NCBI RefSeq assembly: GCF_018070565.1
Contig: NZ_JAGPXL010000005.1
Coordinates: 186,001-250,000, forward strand
Direction of reading: 5' to 3'
DNA from: Streptomyces sp. B93
GTDB lineage: Bacteria > Actinomycetota > Actinomycetes > Streptomycetales > Streptomycetaceae
Length of the DNA stretch: 64,000 nucleotides
Shown: positions 7,926-16,634 of the stretch, in pieces
Layout: the number at the start of each line of letters is the position of its first letter
Position numbering within the stretch: the first letter of the stretch is position 1
Position numbers and translations under genes: made by a program
Notes under the pieces: model-generated
The model's input: only the letters and a program-made list of their open reading frames with translations
Told to the model about the DNA's origin: nothing
Databases searched by the model: none

Positions 7926-9158
7926 ATGACCGTCCGCAGAAACGTCACTCCTTGGATATCGGTCGCACTGGTGTCCACCGCACTGCTCACCGCCGGTTGC
8001 GCGGGAGGGAAGGGCGACGACCCCCGGCCGCCAGCCGCGAGTTCCTCCTCCGCCGCCCCGCACGGCTATGTCGAGGGCGCGCGGGAGGCCGCCGAACAGC
8101 AGTCCCGGCTGCTCCTCAACGACCCCGGCAGCGGGGACAGCCAGGTCCTCGACCTCATCACCGGCGACGTGCACAGCACCGCCCGGGTGGCGGGTGCCGT
8201 CCGGCTGGGCACGGACGGACGGTTCGGCTACCTCCACACCGCCGACGGCACACACGTCCTCGACAGCGGCACCTGGATGGTGGACCACGGCGACCACGTC
8301 CACTACTACAGCGCGGCGGTACGTGACCTGGGCGGGCTGCCCGCGGCCCGCGAGGCACAGGTGCGCAGCGACCCCGCCGTCACCGCCGTCACCGACGAGC
8401 GAGGACGCACCGTCCTCTACGACCGCGCCGGGCTGGAGGAGGGGCGGATCACGTCGTTGCGGACACTGCCCGGGACCCACACCGGCGCCGTGGTGCCGTA
8501 CGAAGAGCACCTGATCGCCCTCCAGCCGGACGAGGACGGCACCGCGCGGCCCGTCGTCCTCGACCGGGAGGGCGAGCCGGTCGCCGCCCCGGCCGCGGGG
8601 TGCGAGGAGCCGCGCGGTGACGCCCTCACCCGGCGCGGCGTGGTGCTGGGCTGCGCCGACGGCGCCCTGCTCGTCCGTGAGGAGGACGGCGCCTTCACCG
8701 TCGAGGAGATCCCCTACGACGAGGACGTGGCGGCGTGGGAACGGGCCACCTCCTTCCGCCAGCGACCCGGCAGCGACACCCTCACCGCACCGGCCGGCGA
8801 CGACGCCGTATGGGTCCTGGACGTCACCGAACGGAGCTGGACCCGGGTGGAGACCGGCCCCGTCATCGCCGCCAGCACCGCCGGCGAGGGCTCCCCGCTG
8901 CTCGTCCTGGAGACCGACGGCGCGCTGCACGGCTACGACATCGCCACCGGCCGACAGACCGCACGGACCGAGCCGCTCCTGACGGCGAAAGCCCGTACCG
9001 GCAGGGCTCCCGTCATCGAGGTCGACCGCAGCCGCGCGTACGTCAACGCCCCCGAGCGCAAGAAGGTGTTCGAGATCGACTACAACGACGACCTGCGCAT
9101 CGCGCGCACGTTCGACCTGGACATGAAGCCGGTGCTCATGGCGGAGACCGGCCGATGA
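7926..9158 (+). CDS. aztD: AztD-like zinc metallochaperone 1 (lipoprotein)
   Basis: The product is 410 residues with a lipoprotein signal; lipobox LTAGC puts the anchored cysteine at C25. The body has repeated short beta-strand sequences (DGTHVLDSGTWMV, DDAVWVLDV, DRSRAYVNAPERKKVFEID) expected of the AztD beta-propeller. That fold delivers zinc to the solute-binding protein AztC outside the cell. The histidine-rich motif HGDHVHYY (residues 121-128) is present. Two other motifs that I associate with AztD proteins are altered: the HHG site reads THTG (184-187) and CPGxHG reads CEEPRG (226-231). It lies 21 bases after aztB and overlaps aztC by four bases. It may be a specialised partner of the second paralogue at 10208. 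Confidence 0.82.
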   Translation: MTVRRNVTPWISVALVSTALLTAGCAGGKGDDPRPPAASSSSAAPHGYVEGAREAAEQQSRLLLNDPGSGDSQVLDLITGDVHSTARVAGAVRLGTDGRFGYLHTADGTHVLDSGTWMVDHGDHVHYYSAAVRDLGGLPAAREAQVRSDPAVTAVTDERGRTVLYDRAGLEEGRITSLRTLPGTHTGAVVPYEEHLIALQPDEDGTARPVVLDREGEPVAAPAAGCEEPRGDALTRRGVVLGCADGALLVREEDGAFTVEEIPYDEDVAAWERATSFRQRPGSDTLTAPAGDDAVWVLDVTERSWTRVETGPVIAASTAGEGSPLLVLETDGALHGYDIATGRQTARTEPLLTAKARTGRAPVIEVDRSRAYVNAPERKKVFEIDYNDDLRIARTFDLDMKPVLMAETGR

Positions 9159-10132
9159 GCCGGAGCGCGGCGAAGCGGCGGGTACGGGTGGGAGCGGCCC
9201 GGCTGCGTGCTCTGGCCCTGGGCCTGCTCGCCCTCGTCACCCTCGCCGCCGCCACCGCCTGCGCCACCGGCACGGACCAGCCCCGCATCGTCGTCACGAC
9301 CAACATCCTCGGCGACATCACCAGGCAGATCGTCGCAGACGAGGCCGACGTCACCGTCCTGATGAAGCCCAACGCCGACCCGCACTCCTTCGGCCTGTCG
9401 GCGGTGCAGGCCGCCGAGCTGGAACGCGCGGACCTCGTCATCCACAACGGCCTGGGGCTGGAGGAGAACGTCCTGCGGCACGTGGACGCCGCCCGCGACT
9501 CCGGCGTCGCCACCTTCGCGGTCGGCGACGCGGTCGACCCGCTCACCTTCCGCACCGGCGACGGCGGCGGCCCCGAGGACGCGGAAGGCCAACCCGATCC
9601 GCACTTCTGGACCGATCCCGACCGGGTCCGCAAGGCCACCGCTCTGATAGCCGACCAGGTGATCGCGCACGTCGACGGCGTCGACGACAGCGCGATACGC
9701 GCCCAGGCCGAACGCTACGAGGAACGACTCACCGACCTCACCGCCTGGATGGAGAAGTCCTTCGAACGCGTCCCCGAGGACCGGCGCGCCCTGGTGACCA
9801 ACCACCACGTCTTCGGCTACCTGGCCCACCGCTTCGGCCTCCGGGTGATCGGCGCGGTCATCCCCAGCGGCACCACCCTCGCCTCACCCAGCTCCTCCGA
9901 CCTGCGCTCGCTCACCGAGGCGATGGAGGAGGCCGGGGTGCGGACCGTCTTCGCCGACTCCTCCCAGCCCACCCGGCTCGCCGAGGTCCTGCGCACCGAA
10001 CTGGGCGGCGGGGTCCGGGTCGTGAAGCTCCACTCGGAGTCCCTGACCGCCGAGGGCGGGGGCGCCGACACCTATCTGCGGATGATGCGCGCCAACACCA
10101 CCGCCATGACCGACGGCCTGACCGCCGGCTGA
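9155..10132 (+). CDS. aztC: Zinc ABC transporter substrate-binding protein AztC
   Basis: The 325-residue exported protein belongs to the cluster A-I (ZnuA/TroA/AztC) family. A strongly basic N-terminus is followed by a hydrophobic signal ending in a possible lipobox before C36. Candidate metal ligands are H77 (NADPHSFG), H150 (QPDPHFWTDP), H217/H218 (TNHHVFGYL) and D268 (FADSSQPTRL), the normal three-His plus acidic set. The loop before H150 is glycine- and acid-rich rather than histidine-rich, which is more like AztC than the long His-loop of ZnuA. The start is fixed by the ATGA overlap with the upstream aztD-like gene. It captures extracytoplasmic zinc and hands it to AztB. Confidence 0.92.
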   Translation: MSRSAAKRRVRVGAARLRALALGLLALVTLAAATACATGTDQPRIVVTTNILGDITRQIVADEADVTVLMKPNADPHSFGLSAVQAAELERADLVIHNGLGLEENVLRHVDAARDSGVATFAVGDAVDPLTFRTGDGGGPEDAEGQPDPHFWTDPDRVRKATALIADQVIAHVDGVDDSAIRAQAERYEERLTDLTAWMEKSFERVPEDRRALVTNHHVFGYLAHRFGLRVIGAVIPSGTTLASPSSSDLRSLTEAMEEAGVRTVFADSSQPTRLAEVLRTELGGGVRVVKLHSESLTAEGGGADTYLRMMRANTTAMTDGLTAG

Positions 10133-10207
10133 CCCTCTCAGCCGCCACCGGGCCCGAGCCCTGTGCACCCCCCGCCGCGACAGCGCGGCACAGAAAGGAA
10201 CACACCG

Positions 10208-11410
10208 ATGAACAAGTCGACACCCGGCAACGCCCTCAAGGGGGCGGCACTCGCCCTGGCGGTGTCCACCGTGCTGACCGCCTGCGGAGGCACGGACTCC
10301 TCCTCCTCTGACGCCAAGGCCGAGGCCACCCCGAGCGCCACGCCCGCCACCGAGGTCAGGAACCCGCTGGTCGCCACCTTCGACGGCGGCCTGTACATCC
10401 TGGACGGCGAGAGCCTGAAGCTGACCCGGACCATCGAGCTGCCCGGCTTCAACCGGGTCAACCCGGCCGGTGACGAGGACCACGTCATCGTCTCCACCGA
10501 CACCGGCTTCCGCGTCCTGGACGCCACCGCACAGGACTTCACCTCCATCGAGTACGAGGGGGCCAAGCCCGGCCACGTCGTCCGGCACGCGGGCCGGACC
10601 GTGCTGTTCACCGACGGCACCGGAGAGGTCAACGTCTTCGACCCCGCCGACCTGAGCAAGGGCAAGAAGCCGCAGGGCCGCACGTACACCTCCGCCGAGG
10701 CACACCACGGAGTCGCCATCGAACTGGCGGGCGGAGAACTGCTGAGCACCCTGGGCACCGAGGAGAAGCGGACCGGCGCGCTGGTGCTGGACGAGAACGA
10801 CAAGGAGATCACCCGCAACGAGAACTGCCCCGGAGTGCACGGCGAGGCGGCCGCCCGGGACGAGGCCGTCGCCGTCGGCTGCGAGGACGGCATCCTGATC
10901 TACCAGGACGGCGAGTTCACCAAGATCGACGCCCCCGACGACTACGGCCGCATCGGCAACCAGTCCGGCAGCGACGCCTCACCGATCCTGCTCGGCGACT
11001 ACAAGACCGACCCGGAGGCCGAGCTGGAGCGGCCCACCCGTGTCTCCCTCATCGACACCGAGAAGAAGAAGCTGCGCCTCGTCGACCTCGGCGTCAGCTA
11101 CTCCTTCCGCTCCCTCGCCCGCGGACCGGAGGGCGAGGCCCTCGTCCTCGGGACGGACGGCGCCATCCACGTCATCGACGAGAACAGCGGCAAGGTCGAG
11201 AGGAAGATCCCGGCCGTGGGCAGCTGGCAGGAGCCGCTGGACTGGCAGCAGCCCCGGCCCACCCTGTTCGTCCGCGACGCCACCGCCTACGTCTCCGACC
11301 CCGGCGACAAGGCCCTGCACGCCATCGACCTGGAGACCGGGAAGAAGATCACCTCCGTCACCCTGCCGGAGAGCACCAACGAGCTGTCGGGCGTCGTCGC
11401 CGGACACTGA
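10208..11410 (+). CDS. aztD: AztD-like zinc metallochaperone 2 (lipoprotein)
   Basis: This 400-residue lipoprotein (VLTAC, lipid on C26) has a serine/threonine-rich linker and then a beta-propeller-like body. It keeps the AztD-type motifs AHHG (165-168), CPGVHG (207-212) and PGHVVRH (121-127). It lacks the HGDHxHYY motif that the first paralogue carries. AGAAAGGAA precedes the ATG with good spacing. The gene follows aztC by 75 bases with no visible promoter or second Zur box, so it is probably the last gene of the aztB operon. Presumed role: hand zinc to AztC in the exterior. Two chaperones beside one transporter is unusual. Confidence 0.85.
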   Translation: MNKSTPGNALKGAALALAVSTVLTACGGTDSSSSDAKAEATPSATPATEVRNPLVATFDGGLYILDGESLKLTRTIELPGFNRVNPAGDEDHVIVSTDTGFRVLDATAQDFTSIEYEGAKPGHVVRHAGRTVLFTDGTGEVNVFDPADLSKGKKPQGRTYTSAEAHHGVAIELAGGELLSTLGTEEKRTGALVLDENDKEITRNENCPGVHGEAAARDEAVAVGCEDGILIYQDGEFTKIDAPDDYGRIGNQSGSDASPILLGDYKTDPEAELERPTRVSLIDTEKKKLRLVDLGVSYSFRSLARGPEGEALVLGTDGAIHVIDENSGKVERKIPAVGSWQEPLDWQQPRPTLFVRDATAYVSDPGDKALHAIDLETGKKITSVTLPESTNELSGVVAGH

Positions 11411-11543
11411 CCCCGCGCCCGCGAGGGCGGTGCTGCCGGCGTCGGCCAGGATGGTGTCCGGTAATCGCCAGTCCGCCGTAAATGCCTGGACTGGGATGGT
11501 CCCCCGACGGGAAACTTCCGACTTCCGAACCACCGGGAGCGTG

Positions 11544-13439
11544 ATGGGGACAAAAGACACTCAAGGGCCGACGCCGGGCAGGAGCGCCGTCCTGCTGGCG
11601 CTGCGGCACTACGGCCGGGAACTACTGCGACTACGACGACTGGCCCTGCCCGCACTGCTGTTACCGGCCGTGGGCAACATCGGCATCCGCTACGTGGCTC
11701 CGCTGCTGGTCGCCAAACTGGCCGGGCAGGCCGTCGACGACGGCGGCCTCACCCTCTCGGCGGCGCTGCCCTACGTGCTCGGCTTCGGCGTGACACTGCT
11801 GCTCGCCGAGGCCGTGTGGCGGGTCGGGCTGCACTGTCTGAACCGGGTGGACGCCCTCGGGATCGAGCACCTGTACGTGCTCGGCATGGACGAACTCCTC
11901 GCCAAGGACGCGGCGTTCTTCCACGACAACTTCGCCGGCTCCCTCACCAAGCGGGTGCTGAGCTTCGGCAGGCGCTTCGAGGACTTCGTCGACACGATGA
12001 CGTACCGGATCGTCGGCAGCCTCGTGCCGCTGGCGTTCGGTGCCGTGGTGCTGTGGAGCTACGAACCGCTGCTCGTCGTCGGGCTGCTGGTGATGATCGC
12101 GCTGACGGTCGTCGCCGCGACCCCGCTCATCCGGCGCCGCCAACGGCTCGTCAACGACCGCGAGGCGGCGATCGCCCGGGTCTCGGGCCATGTCGCCGAC
12201 AGTCTGACCAACATGGAGACCATCCGGGCGTTCGCGGCCGAGCCTCGGGAGGCCGAGGAACACCGCAGCCGGGTGGCGGAGGCCCGGCGCCTGATGCTGC
12301 GGTCATGGGACTACGGCAACCTGCGCGTCGACGTCCTGATCGCCCCCCTGTCCGTGTTCACCAACGTGCTGGGCCTGGTGGTCGCCATCGTCTTCGGCGG
12401 CCCGGGCCTGGGAGTGGAGGAGATCCTGGTCGCCTTCACCTACTACTCCAACGCCACCCAGATCATGTTCGAGTTCAACCAGATCTACCGGCGGCTGGAA
12501 AGCTCGATGACCGAGGCCGCGCAGTTCACCGAGCTGCTGCTGGACCCGCCCACCGTGCTCGACCCGGCGGACCCCGAACCGCTCGCGCCGCGCGGCACCG
12601 GCGTCCGCTTCGAGGCGGTGCGCTTCGCCCACGCCGGAGCGGAGCCGATCTTCCGGGGCCTCGACCTCGATGTGCCCGCGGGGGCGCGGATCGGGCTGGT
12701 CGGCAGGTCCGGCGGCGGCAAGACCACACTCACCCGGCTCCTGCTGCGCATGTCGGACATCGACGACGGACGCATCCTGGTCGGCGGCCAGGACATCAGC
12801 CGACTGCGCCAGAGCGACCTGCGCTCACTGATCGCCTACGTCCCCCAGGAACCCGCCATGTTCCACCGCAGCCTGCGGGACAACATCGCCTTCGCCCGGC
12901 CCGGCGCCACGGACGACGAGGTCCGCGCGGCGGCCGACGCCGCACATGTCACCGAGTTCGCCGACCAACTCCCCGACGGCTTCGCCACCCTGGTGGGGGA
13001 GCGGGGCGTGAAACTGTCGGGCGGCCAGCGCCAGCGCGTCACGCTCGCCCGGGCCGTGCTGCGCGACGCCCCGGTCCTGCTGCTCGACGAGGCGACCAGC
13101 GCCCTGGACTCGGAGAGCGAACTGCTCGTGCAGGACGCCCTGTGGCGGCTGATGGACGGACGTACGGCTCTGGTCGTCGCCCACCGGCTGAGCACCGTCG
13201 CGGGCATGGACCGTCTCGTCGTCCTCGACCGGGGGCGCGTCATCGAGCAGGGCACGCACCACGAGTTGCTCACCGCGGACGGCGCCTACGCCAAGCTGTG
13301 GCGGCACCAGTCGGGCGGCTTCCTCGGCGAGAGCACCGACGGTACGGACGGTGGCGTACGGGAGACGGGGCCCGGCGCGTCTCCGCACCGGGCCCCGCCC
13401 CGTTCACCGGCACTCATCAGGCCGGACGGACTGCCCTAG
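11544..13439 (+). CDS. ABC transporter, fused permease/ATPase (exporter half-transporter)
   Basis: The 631-residue protein has an N-terminal six-helix ABC exporter domain (about 25-320) and a C-terminal ATPase (about 345-590). The ATPase has Walker A GRSGGGKTT, signature LSGGQRQRV, Walker B VLLLDEATSALD and H-loop VVAHRLST. Serine replaces the more usual glycine in the P-loop. Codon 40 is TTA (11661-11663), so translation should need the developmental tRNA encoded by bldA. ATG 11544 follows GGGAGC; an immediately preceding GTG is also in frame. It lies 133 bases beyond the zinc operon with no strong terminator between them. The substrate is unknown. Its stop overlaps the opposite gene's stop by three or four bases. 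Confidence 0.92.
   Translation: MGTKDTQGPTPGRSAVLLALRHYGRELLRLRRLALPALLLPAVGNIGIRYVAPLLVAKLAGQAVDDGGLTLSAALPYVLGFGVTLLLAEAVWRVGLHCLNRVDALGIEHLYVLGMDELLAKDAAFFHDNFAGSLTKRVLSFGRRFEDFVDTMTYRIVGSLVPLAFGAVVLWSYEPLLVVGLLVMIALTVVAATPLIRRRQRLVNDREAAIARVSGHVADSLTNMETIRAFAAEPREAEEHRSRVAEARRLMLRSWDYGNLRVDVLIAPLSVFTNVLGLVVAIVFGGPGLGVEEILVAFTYYSNATQIMFEFNQIYRRLESSMTEAAQFTELLLDPPTVLDPADPEPLAPRGTGVRFEAVRFAHAGAEPIFRGLDLDVPAGARIGLVGRSGGGKTTLTRLLLRMSDIDDGRILVGGQDISRLRQSDLRSLIAYVPQEPAMFHRSLRDNIAFARPGATDDEVRAAADAAHVTEFADQLPDGFATLVGERGVKLSGGQRQRVTLARAVLRDAPVLLLDEATSALDSESELLVQDALWRLMDGRTALVVAHRLSTVAGMDRLVVLDRGRVIEQGTHHELLTADGAYAKLWRHQSGGFLGESTDGTDGGVRETGPGASPHRAPPRSPALIRPDGLP
11661..11663 (+). other. TTA leucine codon (bldA dependence)
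   Basis: In-frame TTA, codon 40 of the ABC exporter. TTA is the rarest codon in Streptomyces, and its tRNA (bldA) matures late in growth. Confidence 0.9.
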
Positions 13440-16400
13440 CCCTTGAGTGCCCCGGCGTCGCGCACCAGGGCCGCGGACACCGCGGTGTCCCGTACCAGGT
13501 GCCGGTCGGAGGCGAGGGCGATGAACCTGTCGAGCGCCTTGTCCGCCAGCCCGTCACGTCCGGCCGCGGCGTGGCGGCGGGCCTGGTCGAGGCGCTCGAG
13601 GAGTTCCCCGACGCCCTTGTCGGTGATCAGACCGCGCTGGTGGAAGCGTTCGACCAGCGACCGTACGTCGGTGAAGGACGTCCTCGTGGTGAAGGTGACC
13701 TTCGTCGTGGTGCGGTTGCCCGCCGGGTCCTCGGCGCTCACCAGCAGTTCGTGGGTGCCGAGCGGCAGGCGCCACAGCTCCAGCGCACCGGCGGTGACCG
13801 GGTCGCCGTCGAGGGTGGCCCGGGCCGGGACCTCGCCGAACACCGCGTCCTCGGCGGTGAGGGAGAGGCCGGGCGTGGCGGAGTCGCCGTACCCTGCGCC
13901 GTCGGTGAGCCCCAAGACGGTGATCTCCGGACCGGCCTTGTCGGCGACGCCGGGACCCGTGAAGGTGAAGGCGTCGGCCGTCACGCCACCGCTGGAGGTG
14001 ACGTAGAGGACGCCGGTGCCCGAGGGCGCTTCCGTGAGGGGTGTGGTGACGGTCTGCCAGCCGTCACCGGCCGGGACACGGACCGTCGCGAACGGGTCGG
14101 CGGTGGCGGAGTCCCAGCGGAACTGGAGTTCCCCGGCGCCGGTGGCGACCGTCCGCACGGCGCCGATGCCGGTCAGGTCGACCGGGTCGTAGGCGATCCG
14201 GTCTCCCTCGTCGAAGGAGGTGAGCTTGCGCAGGCCGGAGGCGGTCTCGTCGTCGGTGACCTCGACGCCGGTGAGGACGTCGGCGTGCTCGGCCTCCAGC
14301 AGGGACGGGTTGAGGACGACCTGGGCCTCGCCGGTGAGAGCCGGTACGTCGCCGGAGCCGCCGCCGTCGGTGTAGGTCACGCCGAGGACGCCGAAGACGT
14401 TCTCGGTGGCGCCGTGCCCGGCGTCCTGGGGTGTGACGACCGTGCCCGCGCACCCGGTCCCGCTGTCGACGGGGTGGGCGTGCTCGTTGTGCCCGAGGCC
14501 GAAGGTCCAGGCCAGCCGGGTGCAGTCGATACCGTCGGCGCCGACGGCGCCGTCCTCGGGGTCGGTGACCTTCACCTCGTAGGGAACGGTGTCACCCCAG
14601 GAGAAGAAGCCGCCGTGCGCCGGGAAGATGACCTCCACCGTCGGCGCGGTGTTGCCGACCGTGATCCGCCGGGAGGCGAGGGCGGTCAGGCCGAGGGGGT
14701 CCGTCACCCGCAGGCGGGCCTGGAACTGGCCGTCGTCCGCGTAGGTGTGGGTGGCGGTGCGGCCGGTGGCGTCGTAGGTGCCGTCACCGTCGAAGTCCCA
14801 GTCGTACGTCAGCGCCCGGCCCTCGGGGTCGGTGGAGCCCCCGGCGTCGAAGGCCACCTCCAGCGGCCCCTGCCCCGATGTCGTCGAGGCGGTGAACTCG
14901 GCGTGCGGTGACTTGTTGCCCTCGGCGTAGTCGACGCGGTAGAGCCCGGCGTCGGGGTTCTCGCGGAAGAAGCCGTCGCCGTAGTCGAGGACGTAGAGGG
15001 AGCCGTCGGGGCCGAACTCCATGTCCATGGGGTTGTCCCAGATCGGCTGGCCGTTCGCGGTCAGGGCCGGGTTGGGCAGGAAGTCCTCGATCTTGCCGAC
15101 CGGACCGTCCGGGCCGTCCGAGGTGAAGGCGGCCACGTAGTCCTGGGAGAACTCGCCGAAGAAATGCTTGCCGTCCCAGTACGCCGGGAACTTGGTGCCC
15201 GCCGGATTGTCCTCGTCGTAGTGGTAGACGGGGCCGCCCATCGGGGCCTGGCCGCTCCCGGAGCCGAAGGCGGTCAGCTCGGGCCATGGCTGGTCGGTGT
15301 CCCGGTCGCCGTACCAGAGCGTGGCGGGGACGGCGGGCGGCAGCGTGGTGAGGCCGGTGTTCCAGCGGGAGTCGTTGACCGGGGCCGAACAGTCGAACGC
15401 GGGCCCGGAGGTGAGGGTCGCGAAGTCGAAGTCCCGGTACGGCTGGGAGTTGTCGCCGGTGCAGTACGGCCAGCCGCTGTTCATCGGCTCGCTGGTGGTC
15501 TGCCACTCGACCAGGCCCATCGGGCCGCGGTCCGGGTTGGCGGTACCGGCGTCGGGACCGTAGTCGCCCCACGACACGGCGCCGGTCTCGTCGTCCACGT
15601 CGATGCGGAACGGGTTGCGCACGCCCATGACGTAGATCTCCGGGCGGGTCTTCTCCGTCCCCGGCGGGAACAGGTTGCCCTCGGGGACCGTGTAGCCGCC
15701 GTCCGCTCCGACCCGGATGCGCAGGATCTTGCCGCGCAGGTCGTTGGTGTTGCCCGCGCCGCGTCGGGTGTCGAGGCCGGGGTTGTAGCCGGGCGCGTCG
15801 TTGATGGGCGCGTAGCCGTTGGTGTTCGGGCCGCTGGCGGGGGTGTTGTCCCCGGTGGCGAGGTACAGGTTGCCGTCGGCGTCGAAGTCCACGTCACCGG
15901 CGACATGGCAGCACTGGCCCCGGGTGTGCGGCACCCGGATGATCTCCTGCTTGGTCGACAGGTCGAGCCCGTCCCCGGTCCACTTGAAGCGGGCCAGGAG
16001 GTCGTAGCCCTCCCAGCGCGCCCAGTACGAGTCGTCCTCACCGGCGGGCAGGGTCTGCGGGGCCGAACCGGCCGGGGTGTTCAGCGGCGGCGCGTAGAAG
16101 AGGTAGACCCACTTGTTCTCGTCGAAGTCCGGGTCCAGGGTGACGGTCTGGAGGCCCATCTCCGAGTTGTTGTACACGTCGATGTGGTTGACGACGGTGG
16201 TGGTGCCTCGGCCCGGATCGGTGAGCCGCAGGTCGCCGTTGCGGGCGGTGTGCAGGACCCGGTTGTCGGGGAGCACGGCGAGGTCGATGGGCTCGCCGAC
16301 GCTCTTGGAGAGCGTGACGCGTTCGTAGTTGGCCCAGTCGAGCGCCGGGTCGTCCGCCGCGGCGGCGGAACCGGCCGTGGGCAGGACGAGCCCGGCCAGC

Positions 16401-16453
16401 GGCAGGGACATCAGGGCGGCTCTCGCCGCCCAGCGTCTGAGGGTGCGGTGCAT
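13436..16453 (-). CDS. Secreted PQQ-dependent sugar dehydrogenase with PKD, CBM6-like and FIMAH domains
   Basis: The 1005-residue protein has a Sec signal (positive start, then LMSLPLAGLVLPTAGSAAAA). Residues ~45-480 form a glucose/sorbosone dehydrogenase beta-propeller with IDLAVLPDNRVLHTARNGDL, GQCCHVAGDVDFDADGNLY and a GVRNPFRID block. A PKD repeat (YDWDFDGDG) follows at about 495-575, then an Ig-like region and a CBM6-like stretch starting SLLEAEHADVLTG. Another Ig-like segment and a C-terminal FIMAH helical domain (LVERFHQRGLITDKG) complete it. The family oxidises sugars with PQQ, or binds them. The PKD, CBM and FIMAH additions suggest carbohydrate or cell-wall attachment. It lies 181 bases downstream of a sugar-isomerase-like gene on the same strand. 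Whether PQQ is made by this organism is not visible here. Confidence 0.88.
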   Translation of the reverse strand: MHRTLRRWAARAALMSLPLAGLVLPTAGSAAAADDPALDWANYERVTLSKSVGEPIDLAVLPDNRVLHTARNGDLRLTDPGRGTTTVVNHIDVYNNSEMGLQTVTLDPDFDENKWVYLFYAPPLNTPAGSAPQTLPAGEDDSYWARWEGYDLLARFKWTGDGLDLSTKQEIIRVPHTRGQCCHVAGDVDFDADGNLYLATGDNTPASGPNTNGYAPINDAPGYNPGLDTRRGAGNTNDLRGKILRIRVGADGGYTVPEGNLFPPGTEKTRPEIYVMGVRNPFRIDVDDETGAVSWGDYGPDAGTANPDRGPMGLVEWQTTSEPMNSGWPYCTGDNSQPYRDFDFATLTSGPAFDCSAPVNDSRWNTGLTTLPPAVPATLWYGDRDTDQPWPELTAFGSGSGQAPMGGPVYHYDEDNPAGTKFPAYWDGKHFFGEFSQDYVAAFTSDGPDGPVGKIEDFLPNPALTANGQPIWDNPMDMEFGPDGSLYVLDYGDGFFRENPDAGLYRVDYAEGNKSPHAEFTASTTSGQGPLEVAFDAGGSTDPEGRALTYDWDFDGDGTYDATGRTATHTYADDGQFQARLRVTDPLGLTALASRRITVGNTAPTVEVIFPAHGGFFSWGDTVPYEVKVTDPEDGAVGADGIDCTRLAWTFGLGHNEHAHPVDSGTGCAGTVVTPQDAGHGATENVFGVLGVTYTDGGGSGDVPALTGEAQVVLNPSLLEAEHADVLTGVEVTDDETASGLRKLTSFDEGDRIAYDPVDLTGIGAVRTVATGAGELQFRWDSATADPFATVRVPAGDGWQTVTTPLTEAPSGTGVLYVTSSGGVTADAFTFTGPGVADKAGPEITVLGLTDGAGYGDSATPGLSLTAEDAVFGEVPARATLDGDPVTAGALELWRLPLGTHELLVSAEDPAGNRTTTKVTFTTRTSFTDVRSLVERFHQRGLITDKGVGELLERLDQARRHAAAGRDGLADKALDRFIALASDRHLVRDTAVSAALVRDAGALKG

Positions 16454-16634
16454 CGTTCGTACGTCTCCTCTGCTGGGCGCGTGGGGACGCGCGGTCAGGA
16501 AGCCTTGAGGTGCGAAGCGGTGCTCACCGGGGTCCGGCCGTCGGCGGTCCGCGGTCGGCGGACGTGCGGGGGCCGGACCCCCGGTGCGGGGAGGGTGCCG
16601 GTGCGGTGGTGGGCCCGGGAGGGGTGCCCCGACG

